A stretch of 64,000 bases of DNA from Actimicrobium sp035984655 (GCF_035984655.1 NZ_JAXCHT010000008.1:62001-126000); one strand, 5' to 3'; numbered from the stretch's first letter, positions 25,226 through 34,747 are shown. The notes: a model not told the origin generated them from the letters alone. Program-made: numbers and translations.

Positions 25226-28200
25226 ATGAATCCGCTACCGCTCTTTGCCACTCCCGCCGACATCCTGCATGGCCCGCACCAGCCCGACCTGATCCGCCAC
25301 GAAATCCTCGCCGACCTGTTTGAAGCGACGGCGCGACGCGCGCCTGACCAGATTGCGTTGATCTTCGAACAACGCCAGATGAGTTACCGTGAATTGAACG
25401 AGTGCGCCGATCGGGTCGCCGCCGGGTTGCTGGCCGCCGGCGTGCGCGCCGGTCAACTGGTGGGCTTGTGGCTGCCGCGCGGCATCGATCTGCTGATCGC
25501 CCAGCTCGGCATCGCCAAGACCGGCGCCGGCTGGCTGCCGTTCGATGCCGACACCCCTGTCGAGCGCATTGAAATCTGCCTGGCCGATGCGCAGGCCGCC
25601 GGCATCGTCAGCTGTACCCAAAGCGCCCTGAAACTGAACGCCGAGCGCGACACCGTCTGGACCGTCGAAGCGTTGCTGACCACCACGGCGGTGGCGCTGC
25701 GGACCGCGGCTGCGCCATCCGATCCGGCGTACGTGATTTACACCTCGGGCTCCACCGGCAAGCCGAAGGGCATCGAAATCAGCCAGGGCGCGATCTGCCA
25801 CTTCCTGCGCAGCGAAAATGCGGTGCTGGGCGTGCGTGCCGAAGACCGCGTCTATCAGGGGTTCTCCGTCGCCTTCGACATGTCGTTCGAAGAGATCTGG
25901 ATCAGCTACCTGGTCGGGGCGACACTCTGGCTGGCGCCGCGCGAGCTGGCCGCCGATCCGGAAGCATTGCCGCGCGCGCTGGCCGAAAACCATGTCACCG
26001 TGCTGCATGCGGTGCCAACCCTGCTGGCGCTGTTCAGCCAGGAGGTGCCGACGCTGCGGCTGATCAATCTGGGCGGCGAGATGTGCCCGCCGGCGCTGGT
26101 GGCACGCTGGGCCAAAGCCGGTCGGCAGGTATTCAATACGTATGGCCCGACCGAGGCCACGGTATCGGCCAGCCTGGCCGAGCTGCATGCCGGTGAGCCG
26201 GTCACGATCGGGCGCCCCTTGCCGAATTACGGCCTGCTGGTGGTCGATCCCGATCCGGCCAAGGCGCTGACGTTGCTGCCGCGCGGCGAGCTGGGCGAAC
26301 TGTGCATCACCGGGCCGGGCGTGGCGGTTGGCTATCTGGGCCGGCCCGACCTGACGGCGGAAAAATTCCTCGACAATCCATGGTCGGTCAGCCAGTTTGA
26401 CCGCCGCCTGTATCGCACCGGCGACCTGGCCCGCATCGACGCAGATGGCTGCGTCGAGTGCCTCGGCCGCACCGATTCGCAGGTCAAGATCCGCGGCTTT
26501 CGCGTTGAACTCGGCGAAATCGAAGCCGCGCTGGCGCAACAACCAGGCGTTGGCACCGTTGCCGTGCTCCTGCGCCAGCAGGACGGCATGGACCAGCTGA
26601 TCGCGTTTCTGGTGCCGGACAACCCGCAACCGCCCGAGCCCGCGATACTGCGCGCGGCGCTGGCGCACATCCTGCCGCCCTACATGGTGCCGGGACACTA
26701 CGAAATGCTGACGGAAATGCCGCGCCTGACCTCCGGCAAGATTGACCGCAATGCGCTCAAGGTGCGGCCGTTGCAGGTAGTTGCGCATGACGGCGCCGCC
26801 TCCGACACGCCGCAGAATGCCGCCGAGGAAGCGCTGTTTGGCGCGCTCGCCAAATTGTTTCCGGGCCAGCCGATTCGCCGCGCGATGGATTTCTTCACCG
26901 ACCTCGGCGGGCACTCGCTGTTCGCCGCCCGGCTGGCATCGGCGCTGCGCGCCAACCCGCATTTTGCCCATGTCACGGTCAGCGACATTTACCGCAACCG
27001 CTTGATCGGCAGCATCGCCAACGTGCTGGCCGAGCCGCCCGCCGCCACCGTCGCCGATGCGCCGTGGACGCCGCCGGCAAGCTGGCGACGCTGGCTGTGC
27101 GGACTGGCGCAAGGGATTGCGATTCCGCCGCTGGTGGCGTCGCGCATGGTGCAGTGGCTGGCGCCGTTCTTTACGTACCATTACTTCACTGGCGAGCCGG
27201 GCGATTCGATTGCGCTGGCCATCGTGATCTCGGTCGGCGTATTCATGCTGGCAACCCTGCTCGAATTCGGCTTTGCGATCGTGGCCCATCTGCTGCTGGT
27301 GCGCAATCTCAAGGCCGGTCGCTATCCGTTATGGGGCCTGACCTACTTCCGCTGGTGGTTGTCCGATCGCGTGCTGGAAGCCGCGCCCACCTATCTGTTG
27401 AGTGGCTCGTCGCTGTACAACGGCTGGCTGCGGGCGCTGGGCGCGACCATCGGCGACGATGTGCTGATCGGCTCGATGACCCTGCGCGCAGCCCATTTGC
27501 TGACGATTGGTTCGGGCACCAGCATCGGCAATGCGACCAACTTCGAGAACGCCCGCGTTCAGCACGGCGAGCTGATCATCGGCGCCATCACGCTGGGCGA
27601 GAATTGCTGCGTCGGCTCGTACTCGATCCTGGAGGGCAATACGCGGATCGGCGACTATGGTCATCTGGATGCGCAATCGGCGCTCAGCGACGGCATGGAA
27701 ATTCCGCCCGACCGGGTCTGGAGCGGCTCGCCGGCGCGCGACACCGGCGCCTTCGATCGCGCCTCCAATCCGCCACGTCCTGCGGTGACGTCGTTGCGGC
27801 TGACGCTCGAAGCCGTGTATTTCGTCATCGGTGCGCTGCTGATCACGACGCTGTTCTTCATGCCGGTGTTTCCGAGCTTCCTGCTGATCGACTGGCTGGA
27901 TGACACCGAACGATTCCCCTGGATGCAGAGCGGCAATGTCGCCTTTCAACTGGCCAAGTATTTCATGATGGCGTTTCCGGCCGCGGCGGTGATGATCGTC
28001 TGCACCGCCCTGCTGTCGGCCGGCATCCGCTGGGGCCTGCTGCCAAAACTGAAGCCAGGCACCTGGCCGGTGCACAGCAATGTGTACTGCCGCAAATGGC
28101 TGGTCAACCAGATCCAGGAATCCAGCCTGCACGTGCTGCATGGCGTGTATGCGACCGTGTTCGCGCCCTTCTGGTACCGGCTGCTGGGCGCCAAGGTCGG

Positions 28201-29227
28201 GCGCGACGCCGAGATCTCCACCGCGCTCGGCGTGGTGCCGGACATGCTGACGCTGGGCGATGAAACCTTCATCGCCGACGCCGTGCTGCTGGGCGACGAA
28301 CAGATCGACGGCGGCTGGATGACGATGCAGCCGACCGTGATTTCGCGCCGCAGTTTTGTCGGCAACTGCGCCTACATCGCCGACGGCACCGTGTTGCCGG
28401 AGAATGTCCTGATCGGCGTGTATTCGCGCGCCCCGGAAAATCATCTGATGCGCGATGGCGATACCTGGCTGGGCTCGCCGCCAATCAATCTGCCGGCACG
28501 TGAGACCGTGACCGGTTTTCCGGAACACCTGACCTTCCATCCATCGCCGCAACGCCGCCTGCTGCGTGGCGCGATCGAAGGGTTTCGCATCATTGCGCCG
28601 CACGCGATCGTCACTGCGGTCGGCTACACGGTGGTGCTGAACCTGATTCCGCTGGCCGCAAACGGCGTGTGGTGGCCGGTCATCACCAGCCTGGCCGCGA
28701 CCGGGCTGGCGTACGGCATCGGCAGTTTCCTCTTCATCGCGCTGCTGAAGTGGACGCTGCTCGGCCGCTACACCAAGCGCAGCGAACCGATGTGGACCCC
28801 GTTCGTGTGGTTCTCGGAAGGCGTCTCGAGCCTGTACGAAGGGGTCGCAATCATGAACTTCATGGCTTATCTGCGCGGCACGCCGATGTTGCCGGTGGCG
28901 TTTAATCTGCTCGGCTGCAAGATCGGCAAGGGCGTCTATCTGGATACCACCGACATCACCGAATTCGATTGCGCCACCATCGGCGACCACAGCGAAATCA
29001 ACGCGCTGGCTTGTCCGCAAACCCATCTGTTCGAAGACCGCGTGATGAAGATCGACCACGTCATCATCGGCAAGCGCGTCTACATGGGCCCGCGCAGTTC
29101 GGTGCTCTACAGCGCGGTGGTCGGCGACGACGCCAAGCTGGGTGCGCTAACGCTGGTGATGAAAGGTGAATTCATTCCGCCGGGATCGAGCTGGCGCGGC
29201 TGTCCGGCGGCGCCTGCGGTGTTCTGA
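25226..29227 (+). CDS. Pls/PosA-family membrane nonribosomal peptide synthetase
   Basis: 1333 residues. The adenylation domain (about 20-515) has YVIYTSGSTGKPKG (A3), NTYGPTEATVSA (A5), YRTGDLARIDADG (A7) and GRTDSQVKIRGFRVELGEIE (A8). A carrier domain follows, with DLGGHSLFAARL (Ser about residue 565, phosphopantetheine site). The C-terminal 700 residues are the Pls terminal region: membrane helices alternate with three soluble segments rich in left-handed beta-helix hexapeptides (about 740-840, 985-1065 and 1230-1333). There is no condensation or thioesterase domain. Streptomyces Pls makes epsilon-poly-lysine with this architecture; the monomer here cannot be assigned. The PPTase gene follows after 1 bp. 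Confidence 0.93.
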   Translation: MNPLPLFATPADILHGPHQPDLIRHEILADLFEATARRAPDQIALIFEQRQMSYRELNECADRVAAGLLAAGVRAGQLVGLWLPRGIDLLIAQLGIAKTGAGWLPFDADTPVERIEICLADAQAAGIVSCTQSALKLNAERDTVWTVEALLTTTAVALRTAAAPSDPAYVIYTSGSTGKPKGIEISQGAICHFLRSENAVLGVRAEDRVYQGFSVAFDMSFEEIWISYLVGATLWLAPRELAADPEALPRALAENHVTVLHAVPTLLALFSQEVPTLRLINLGGEMCPPALVARWAKAGRQVFNTYGPTEATVSASLAELHAGEPVTIGRPLPNYGLLVVDPDPAKALTLLPRGELGELCITGPGVAVGYLGRPDLTAEKFLDNPWSVSQFDRRLYRTGDLARIDADGCVECLGRTDSQVKIRGFRVELGEIEAALAQQPGVGTVAVLLRQQDGMDQLIAFLVPDNPQPPEPAILRAALAHILPPYMVPGHYEMLTEMPRLTSGKIDRNALKVRPLQVVAHDGAASDTPQNAAEEALFGALAKLFPGQPIRRAMDFFTDLGGHSLFAARLASALRANPHFAHVTVSDIYRNRLIGSIANVLAEPPAATVADAPWTPPASWRRWLCGLAQGIAIPPLVASRMVQWLAPFFTYHYFTGEPGDSIALAIVISVGVFMLATLLEFGFAIVAHLLLVRNLKAGRYPLWGLTYFRWWLSDRVLEAAPTYLLSGSSLYNGWLRALGATIGDDVLIGSMTLRAAHLLTIGSGTSIGNATNFENARVQHGELIIGAITLGENCCVGSYSILEGNTRIGDYGHLDAQSALSDGMEIPPDRVWSGSPARDTGAFDRASNPPRPAVTSLRLTLEAVYFVIGALLITTLFFMPVFPSFLLIDWLDDTERFPWMQSGNVAFQLAKYFMMAFPAAAVMIVCTALLSAGIRWGLLPKLKPGTWPVHSNVYCRKWLVNQIQESSLHVLHGVYATVFAPFWYRLLGAKVGRDAEISTALGVVPDMLTLGDETFIADAVLLGDEQIDGGWMTMQPTVISRRSFVGNCAYIADGTVLPENVLIGVYSRAPENHLMRDGDTWLGSPPINLPARETVTGFPEHLTFHPSPQRRLLRGAIEGFRIIAPHAIVTAVGYTVVLNLIPLAANGVWWPVITSLAATGLAYGIGSFLFIALLKWTLLGRYTKRSEPMWTPFVWFSEGVSSLYEGVAIMNFMAYLRGTPMLPVAFNLLGCKIGKGVYLDTTDITEFDCATIGDHSEINALACPQTHLFEDRVMKIDHVIIGKRVYMGPRSSVLYSAVVGDDAKLGALTLVMKGEFIPPGSSWRGCPAAPAVF

Positions 29228-29228
29228 G

Positions 29229-29786
29229 ATGACGCTGCCGGTGCTGCCGTGGCCGGCTGCAGCGCGTGCTGTGGATGGCACGCTGGTACTCAGCGTGACG
29301 ACCGCCGGCGATCGCGCCACGGCACGCCGGCAAATCCGGCAAGCCCTGCGCGACGCGCTTGGCAGTCTCCTGGGGATGGCAGCCGATGCCATTGAACTGG
29401 TCTCGGCGCCGGGACAACCCATGCGGCTGGCAGGGAGCGACATTGGCCTGTCGGTGTCGCATGAGACGGGATTATCGATTGCCGCAATCCATCTGCATGG
29501 GCCGGTGGGCGTGGACCTGATGCAGGTGCAGGTTCTGCCGGACCAGGAGCGCCTGGCCCACGATTATCTGGGGCCGCAGGCGTTGGCCGGAATCGCGGTT
29601 GCGACGAATCGCGCGCGCTGCTTTGCGCAGGAATGGACCGGCCACGAAGCGCGCCTGAAATGCAGCGGACTGGCGCTGATGGAATCGACGCCGCAGTTAC
29701 AGGCGCAACTGTCCAGGATGCCGCTGCAGGCGCTGGCCTTGCCGGATGGGTATGTCGGCATGCTGGCGACCGGCCCGTCGCCATGA
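29229..29786 (+). CDS. 4'-phosphopantetheinyl transferase family protein (Pls partner)
   Basis: 185 residues from the ATG at 29229, one base after the NRPS stop; an earlier in-frame ATG at 29166 lies inside the NRPS gene. It would load phosphopantetheine onto the NRPS carrier Ser. The magnesium motif VGVDLMQV (about residue 94) and the second motif EWTGHEARLKCSG (about residue 136) correspond to GxD and WxxKEAxxK. The usual Lys before Glu-Ala is His here. The protein is somewhat short for Sfp-type enzymes. Its placement makes a dedicated activator of the NRPS likely. Confidence 0.87.
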   Translation: MTLPVLPWPAAARAVDGTLVLSVTTAGDRATARRQIRQALRDALGSLLGMAADAIELVSAPGQPMRLAGSDIGLSVSHETGLSIAAIHLHGPVGVDLMQVQVLPDQERLAHDYLGPQALAGIAVATNRARCFAQEWTGHEARLKCSGLALMESTPQLQAQLSRMPLQALALPDGYVGMLATGPSP

Positions 29787-29808
29787 AAAAAGCCCGGACG
29801 AGCCGGGC
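29786..29808 (-). terminator. Terminator of osmC
   Basis: GCCCGG (29792-29797) pairs with CCGGGC (29803-29808), and six A of the plus strand give a T tract for minus-strand transcripts. It lies between the convergent PPTase and osmC genes. Confidence 0.85.
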
Positions 29809-29830
29809 GCGATCACGATGTTGCGCGCAA

Positions 29831-30256
29831 TCAGGTGTTCAGCGTCGCATCCATCGTCACGGTCGCCTTGAGCAACTTGGAGACCGGACAACCGACCTTG
29901 GCCATGTTCGCGATTTCGGCAAATTTGGCCTGGTCGGCGCCGGGGATGGTTGCCGTCACGGTCAGGTGACTGGCAGTGATTTCGTAGCCGTCGCCGATTT
30001 TCTCCAGCGTGACCGCAGCCTTGGTCTCAATCCGTTCGGGCGTCAATCCGGCCTGTCCCAACATCATCGACAGCGCCATCGAAAAACAACCGGCATGCGC
30101 GGCGCCAATCAGTTCTTCCGGATTGGTGCCCTTGCCACCTTCGAAGCGCGAATTGAATCCGTAGGGTGCGTCACGCAGCACGCCACTTTCGCTGGAGATG
30201 GTGCCGCCGCCGTCCTTGATGCCGCCCTTCCAGACGGCTGATGCGTTCTTGATCAT
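29831..30256 (-). CDS. osmC: OsmC family organic hydroperoxide reductase
   Basis: 141 residues from the ATG at 30256. It reduces organic hydroperoxides with two redox cysteines. These are visible in EELIGAAHAGCFSMAL (peroxidatic Cys with the preceding Glu) and KVGCPVSKLL. The ESGVLRDAPYGFNSRFEGGKGTNPEE segment is close to E. coli OsmC. It is followed by a strong terminator. Upstream on the same strand is a secreted peroxiredoxin gene, so both may form a peroxide-defence group. Confidence 0.95.
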   Translation of the reverse strand: MIKNASAVWKGGIKDGGGTISSESGVLRDAPYGFNSRFEGGKGTNPEELIGAAHAGCFSMALSMMLGQAGLTPERIETKAAVTLEKIGDGYEITASHLTVTATIPGADQAKFAEIANMAKVGCPVSKLLKATVTMDATLNT

Positions 30257-30341
30257 GATGGCTTCCTGTGTGTTGGTGAAGGATTGCCCAGTGTGCGCGC
30301 CGCTGCCGCGCCGGTCTGTGTGACCGCGCACACTTAGCGCC

Positions 30342-30887
30342 CTATTGGGATTTGCCTTGCCGCACCCACTCACGCAAGGCCGTCATCGTATTGTCGACGT
30401 GCCGATCAGGGTTGAGGCTGCTGTAGCGATAAATGATCTTGCCGTTCGGGGCAATGACGAACGAGATCCGGTTGGCATAATCGGGCCGGTTGGTCATCAA
30501 CGCATCGTAGGACTTGACGATGGTCAGCTGCGGATCGCTGGCAACCGGAAACTGGCCGCGACAGGCCGCCACCGAAAACTTCTTTTGCACGTCGATATCG
30601 TCGCGTGACACCCCGACCACCGTCGCGCCCAGTTCCCTGAATTCCGGAATCGCTTCGGCGAAGCGATGCGCCTCGATGCTGCAGCCATTCGAGAAAGCCT
30701 CCGGAAAAAAATACAGCACCACCGGTCCCTTTTGTAATTCGTTGCGCAGGGAATAGTCGAACACCTCGCCATTGACTGTCGCCCTGGTGGTGAAATCCGG
30801 TGCGACTTCGCCGATGTCGAGCGCGGCCAGGCTTTGACCGCATAGCAATGCCAGGCCCAGCGCGGCGAGCAGATGTTGCAGCTTCAT
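30342..30887 (-). CDS. Exported AhpC/TSA-family peroxiredoxin (BCP-like)
   Basis: 181 residues. The ATG at 30887 has GAGGAGG upstream and leads into a signal peptide (MKLQHLLAALGLALLCGQSLA). The thioredoxin-fold peroxiredoxin domain starts DIGEVAPDFTTRAT. The peroxidatic site reads FFPEAFSNGCSIEAHRF, with Ser in place of the usual Thr two residues before the Cys region. A second Cys (VAACRGQF) could resolve it. Periplasmic location is unusual for BCP-like enzymes. It lies 26 bp after the cardiolipin synthase gene on the same strand. Confidence 0.88.
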   Translation of the reverse strand: MKLQHLLAALGLALLCGQSLAALDIGEVAPDFTTRATVNGEVFDYSLRNELQKGPVVLYFFPEAFSNGCSIEAHRFAEAIPEFRELGATVVGVSRDDIDVQKKFSVAACRGQFPVASDPQLTIVKSYDALMTNRPDYANRISFVIAPNGKIIYRYSSLNPDRHVDNTMTALREWVRQGKSQ

Positions 30888-30913
30888 GTTGCCTCCTCGT
30901 TCGCAGTTCTTCA

Positions 30914-32506
30914 TCACAACAACTCATCCGGAATCAACGGCGACAGCAGCCAGGATTTGAAGCGCAGAAAGCGCGTTGAATCCGGCTCGCTGTGCAGCAC
31001 CATCTCCTTCTCGTCATCCATGCTCAGCCATTCGAGTTGCCCGGTCAATGGCGACAGGCGCACGCGGTAAGCGCTTTGCAGGCGGTCGATGTCGATGATG
31101 TGAATCAGTTCGCGCGCCAGTTCGGGACTGTCGACGACGGCGCCGAGCTCGGTATTGACAGAAGCGGAGCGCGGGTCGAGATTCATCGAGCCGATGAACG
31201 ACGTCTTGCGGTCGATCACGACCAGCTTGGCATGCAGTCGTCCGAGCGAGGCGCCAAACAGGAAGGGGTGCATGTTTTGCTTCACGCGCCGGCCACTCAA
31301 CTCATACAGGTCGACACCGATGCGCAGCAGTTCTTCGCGATAACGGCTGTACCCGACATGCACGATGAATTCATCGGTCGCCGCCAGCGAGTTGGTCAGC
31401 AAGGTCACTTTCACGCCGCGCGCACGCAGGCTGCGCAGCAACGCCATGCCATTTTTTCCAGGAACAAAATACGGCGAGGACGCCACCACCTCGGTGCGCG
31501 CCATGCGGATCGCTTCGTAGACGTTGTAGGTCACGCTGGTTTCCGCCAATTCACCGTGGGGATCGTCGAACGGCTTGTCGGGGTGATCGGCAAACACATA
31601 CGCCGCGCCCCAGATCAGGCCAAGCCGGCCGCCATCCAGATCGTCGGCGATCGGTCCGTAGCCGAGGATGTCGTTGCTGGCCAGCTTGTCCGGCGCCGGT
31701 GTGTGCGCCGGCCCGGTGAGTTCGTCGAACTGCGCCATCAATTCGGTGCGCGACAACGCCGAGTGCGCCACCGCCGTCAGCGGATAAGCGGCGGCACTGT
31801 TCCAGTAGCGGTCAAACAGTGCCTGCAATGGCGCGACGATGAAGCCGACGGTGAAGGCGTCGACGTCGATGAAGTTCTCATTCATGCTGCGCAGGTAATA
31901 TTCATCGGCGACGTTGCGCCCGCCAATGATCGCCATCGCGCCATCGGCAACAAACAGCTTGTTGTGCATGCGGTGATTGACCCGGCCCCAGTCCGGGAAC
32001 GAGGTGGCAAAACGCGCCGGCAAGCCGTGGGCGCGGGCGCAACAGAAGGGATTGAACAGCCGCACTTCGACGTTCGGATGGGCAGCAAAACCGAGCAGGA
32101 AGTCATCCTGCCCGCCGTTATACAGATCGTCCAGAAACAGGCGCACGCGCACGCCCCGATTGGCGGCGTCGCGCAGCGCACGCATCAGCAGGCGGCCGCT
32201 GTTGTCGTTGGCGAAGTGGTAGTACTGCACATCCAGCGAGACTTCGGCGCGGCGCGCCAGCTGCAGGCGTGCATCGAAGGAGAACGTCCCCAGCGGCATC
32301 AGCCGAAAACCGGACAGCTCGGGCGACGGCAGCGACGTGGCGGCAATCCGGCCCAGCGTGGTGCCGCTGCTCAGGGGGATGGCTTCACCGTTGAAAGCAT
32401 CGTCGCGGTCAATCACCGGCAGGCCGGCGCATCCCGCCAGCACGCACAGCGCCAGCACCGCAAGCGGTTGGCGCAACGATGAAAAAACACGGGAAAGGAT
32501 TCGCAT
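30914..32506 (-). CDS. clsC: Phospholipase D-family cardiolipin synthase (ClsC-like) lipoprotein
   Basis: 530 residues. The N-terminus is a lipoprotein signal (AVLALCVLAGCAGLPV, lipobox LAGC). Two HKD motifs are complete: MHNKLFVADGAMAIIGGRN (about residue 182) and LHAKLVVIDRKTSFIGSMNLD (about residue 427). Length and architecture fit ClsC, which makes cardiolipin from phosphatidylethanolamine and phosphatidylglycerol; a related hydrolase cannot be excluded. No clsC-associated ymdB is seen. It lies 39 bp after the dedA-like gene. Confidence 0.88.
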   Translation of the reverse strand: MRILSRVFSSLRQPLAVLALCVLAGCAGLPVIDRDDAFNGEAIPLSSGTTLGRIAATSLPSPELSGFRLMPLGTFSFDARLQLARRAEVSLDVQYYHFANDNSGRLLMRALRDAANRGVRVRLFLDDLYNGGQDDFLLGFAAHPNVEVRLFNPFCCARAHGLPARFATSFPDWGRVNHRMHNKLFVADGAMAIIGGRNVADEYYLRSMNENFIDVDAFTVGFIVAPLQALFDRYWNSAAAYPLTAVAHSALSRTELMAQFDELTGPAHTPAPDKLASNDILGYGPIADDLDGGRLGLIWGAAYVFADHPDKPFDDPHGELAETSVTYNVYEAIRMARTEVVASSPYFVPGKNGMALLRSLRARGVKVTLLTNSLAATDEFIVHVGYSRYREELLRIGVDLYELSGRRVKQNMHPFLFGASLGRLHAKLVVIDRKTSFIGSMNLDPRSASVNTELGAVVDSPELARELIHIIDIDRLQSAYRVRLSPLTGQLEWLSMDDEKEMVLHSEPDSTRFLRFKSWLLSPLIPDELL

Positions 32507-32545
32507 GGCGCCTCGGGACAGGAACCCAGACAGTAGCAGAAGCGA

Positions 32546-33190
32546 TCAGGACGGTGCGCGAAACAGTTTGCGCAATTGCGCTGCGGCCATGACGAGGATC
32601 GCCACGCCCAGTCCCAGCAGCGTGATCGCGCCGACATGCTCGCGCACCAGCGGCACATTGCCGAAAAAATAGCCGGCGCCCAGCAGCCCGACGATCCACA
32701 ACAGCGCGCCACCGCACACCGCCAGCGCGAACGGCCGCAACGCCATGCCCGAGATGCCGGCCACGAAGGGTGCAAAGGTGCGCACCACTGCAATGAACGG
32801 CGACAGCAAGAACGTCTGCCGCCCGCGCGTGGCATAAAAGGCGTGGGTGCGATCCAGCGCTTTCCGGTTGATCCAGCCGACGCCGCCCGCGTACAACCGC
32901 TTTCCGAGCGCCCGCCCGATCAGATAATTGACGACACTGCCAGCCACGGTCGCCACCAGCAAGACCGGAATCAGGATCCAGATCTGCATGATCCCGGCGG
33001 CGCAAAAGGCGCCGCAGACAAACAGCAGCGGGTCACCGGGCAAGAAGAACAGCGGCAAGAATGCCAGCTCACAAAAAATGATGCCGAACAGAATCAGATA
33101 CACGCCGGCGCCGTGGCTCGCGCCGGCCATCGCGATGGTCTGGTCGATGTGCAGCAAGGCGTGGAACAGATGACCTGGGTCGATAGGCAT
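32546..33190 (-). CDS. DedA family membrane protein
   Basis: 214 residues from the ATG at 33190; the frame is open further upstream but without membrane character. DedA features are FCELAFLPLFFLPGDPLLF (with the conserved Glu and PGD), a VNYLIGRALGKRLY helix, and the FIAVVRTFAPFVAGISGM motif with essential Arg. Members are undecaprenyl-phosphate or phospholipid flippases. It is upstream of a cardiolipin synthase gene on the same strand, which suggests envelope lipid handling. Confidence 0.93.
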   Translation of the reverse strand: MPIDPGHLFHALLHIDQTIAMAGASHGAGVYLILFGIIFCELAFLPLFFLPGDPLLFVCGAFCAAGIMQIWILIPVLLVATVAGSVVNYLIGRALGKRLYAGGVGWINRKALDRTHAFYATRGRQTFLLSPFIAVVRTFAPFVAGISGMALRPFALAVCGGALLWIVGLLGAGYFFGNVPLVREHVGAITLLGLGVAILVMAAAQLRKLFRAPS

Positions 33191-33315
33191 GGTTGCGCGG
33201 GGGTTCAGGTTGAGGGGCGGTCCACATGGTACCTGCGCCGGGTGACGGCGCCATGAAATGGTAGCGCCAATCGTGCGTCCGTTGCGTGCGAGGTTTAGCC
33301 GGTTCAACGCAATAA

Positions 33316-33370
33316 AGTATCAACTGTGCGTTTTTTAGTATCAGGCCGATGCCGCACTGAGTGATAAATT
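33316..33370 (+). promoter_or_regulatory. Candidate AraC-type operator and promoter of the polyol operon
   Basis: AGTATCA occurs at 33316-33322 and again at 33337-33343, a direct repeat with 21-bp centre spacing (two helical turns), as expected for AraC-family dimers. The second copy lies where a -35 would be. TAAATT at 33365-33370 is a possible -10. A class II activation arrangement would explain the lack of a good -35. Confidence 0.5.
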
Positions 33371-33417
33371 CGACAACACGATGCCACACCACCTGGCACG
33401 ATAAAAACGGAGACCTC

Positions 33418-34725
33418 ATGAAAAACCACTACGCCGCACTCGTTTGCGCCGGCCTCTGCATCGCCGGCAGCGCTCAGGCCACCGACCTGGTCATCGCCAC
33501 GGTCAATAACGGCCACATGATCGAAATGCAGAAACTGGGAAAAAATATCGAGCAAGCCAATCCCGATATCACCCTGAAATGGGTCACCCTCGAAGAAGGC
33601 GTGCTGCGGCAACGCCTGACCACCGACATCGCCACCAAGAGCGGCCAGTTCGACGTGATGACCATCGGCCTGTACGAGGCGCCGATCTGGGGCAAGCGCG
33701 ACTGGCTGGTGCCGATCAAGCCGGATGCCAGCTATGACGTCGACGATCTGCTGCCGAGCATCCGCAGCGGCTTGTCGGTCGACGGCAAGCTGGTCGCCGC
33801 GCCATTTTATGGCGAAAGCTCGATGATCATGTACCGCGCCGACCTGGTGAAAAAAGCCGGCATGACGATCGAAGACCGTCCGACCTGGGAGCACCTGCGC
33901 GACGTCGCTGCCAAGATCCATGATCCGGCGCACGGCGTGTACGGGATCTGCCTGCGCGGCAAACCGGGCTGGGGCGACAACATGGCGCTGATCACGACCA
34001 TGGCCAATTCGTATGGCGGCCAATGGTTCGACATGGGCTGGAAGCCGCAACTGACCTCCAGGCCGTGGCAGGATGCGGTGACGATGTACGTCGATCTGTT
34101 GACCAGGTACGGTCCGCCGGGCTCATCGTCGAACAGCTTCAACGAAATCCTGGCGCTGTTCAACCAGGGCAAGTGCGGCATCTGGATCGACGCCACCATC
34201 GCTGCCTCGTTCATTACCGATCCGAAGCAAAGCAAGGTCGCCGACCAGGTCGCGTTTGCGCAGTCGCCGGTGGCTGTCACCGACCGTGGCGCGAACTGGC
34301 TGTGGTCGTGGGCGCTGGCCATTCCGAAGAGCACCACCAAGGTCGACGCCGCGCAGAAATTCATCAACTGGGCCACCTCGAAAGAGTACATCGCGCTGGT
34401 AGCGAAAGAAAACGGCTGGGCCAATATCCCGACCGGCACGCGCAAGTCGACCTATGCCAATCCCGAGTTCAAGAAGGCGGCACGCTTTGCCGATGCCGAA
34501 GCCAAGGCACTGAACTCGACCGACCCAGCCAATAGCACCTTGCCGAAGTCACCGTATGTCGGCGTGCAATTTGCCTCGATTCCGGAGTTCCAGGCAATCG
34601 GCGTGGCGGTTGGGCAGCAGCTGAATTCGGCGCTGACCGGCAAGCAGACCGTCGCCAAGGCGCTGGCAACATCGCAACAGGTCGCCGAGCGGGAAATGCG
34701 CAAAGGGAATTACATCAAAAATTAA
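33418..34725 (+). CDS. mtlE: Polyol (sorbitol/mannitol) ABC transporter substrate-binding protein
   Basis: 435 residues from the ATG at 33418, with GGAG upstream. A signal peptide (residues 1-20, ending SAQA-T) precedes a family 1 solute-binding fold. SmoE/MtlE-type features are DLVIATVNNGHMIEMQKLGK, EGVLRQRLTTDIATKSGQFDVM, GLYEAPIWGKR and the WINWATSKEY-like hinge. It captures polyols in the periplasm. It is the first gene of a six- to seven-gene operon with permeases, ATPase, dehydrogenase, regulator and kinase, so mannitol, sorbitol or arabitol is the likely ligand. Confidence 0.93.
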   Translation: MKNHYAALVCAGLCIAGSAQATDLVIATVNNGHMIEMQKLGKNIEQANPDITLKWVTLEEGVLRQRLTTDIATKSGQFDVMTIGLYEAPIWGKRDWLVPIKPDASYDVDDLLPSIRSGLSVDGKLVAAPFYGESSMIMYRADLVKKAGMTIEDRPTWEHLRDVAAKIHDPAHGVYGICLRGKPGWGDNMALITTMANSYGGQWFDMGWKPQLTSRPWQDAVTMYVDLLTRYGPPGSSSNSFNEILALFNQGKCGIWIDATIAASFITDPKQSKVADQVAFAQSPVAVTDRGANWLWSWALAIPKSTTKVDAAQKFINWATSKEYIALVAKENGWANIPTGTRKSTYANPEFKKAARFADAEAKALNSTDPANSTLPKSPYVGVQFASIPEFQAIGVAVGQQLNSALTGKQTVAKALATSQQVAEREMRKGNYIKN

Positions 34726-34747
34726 GTCGCGCGGACTTTTTTTCCCT

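Noticed and set aside
25235..29059. Two long open frames antisense to the NRPS gene
   Set aside because: They mirror a coding strand with intact A and carrier motifs and have no family features of their own.
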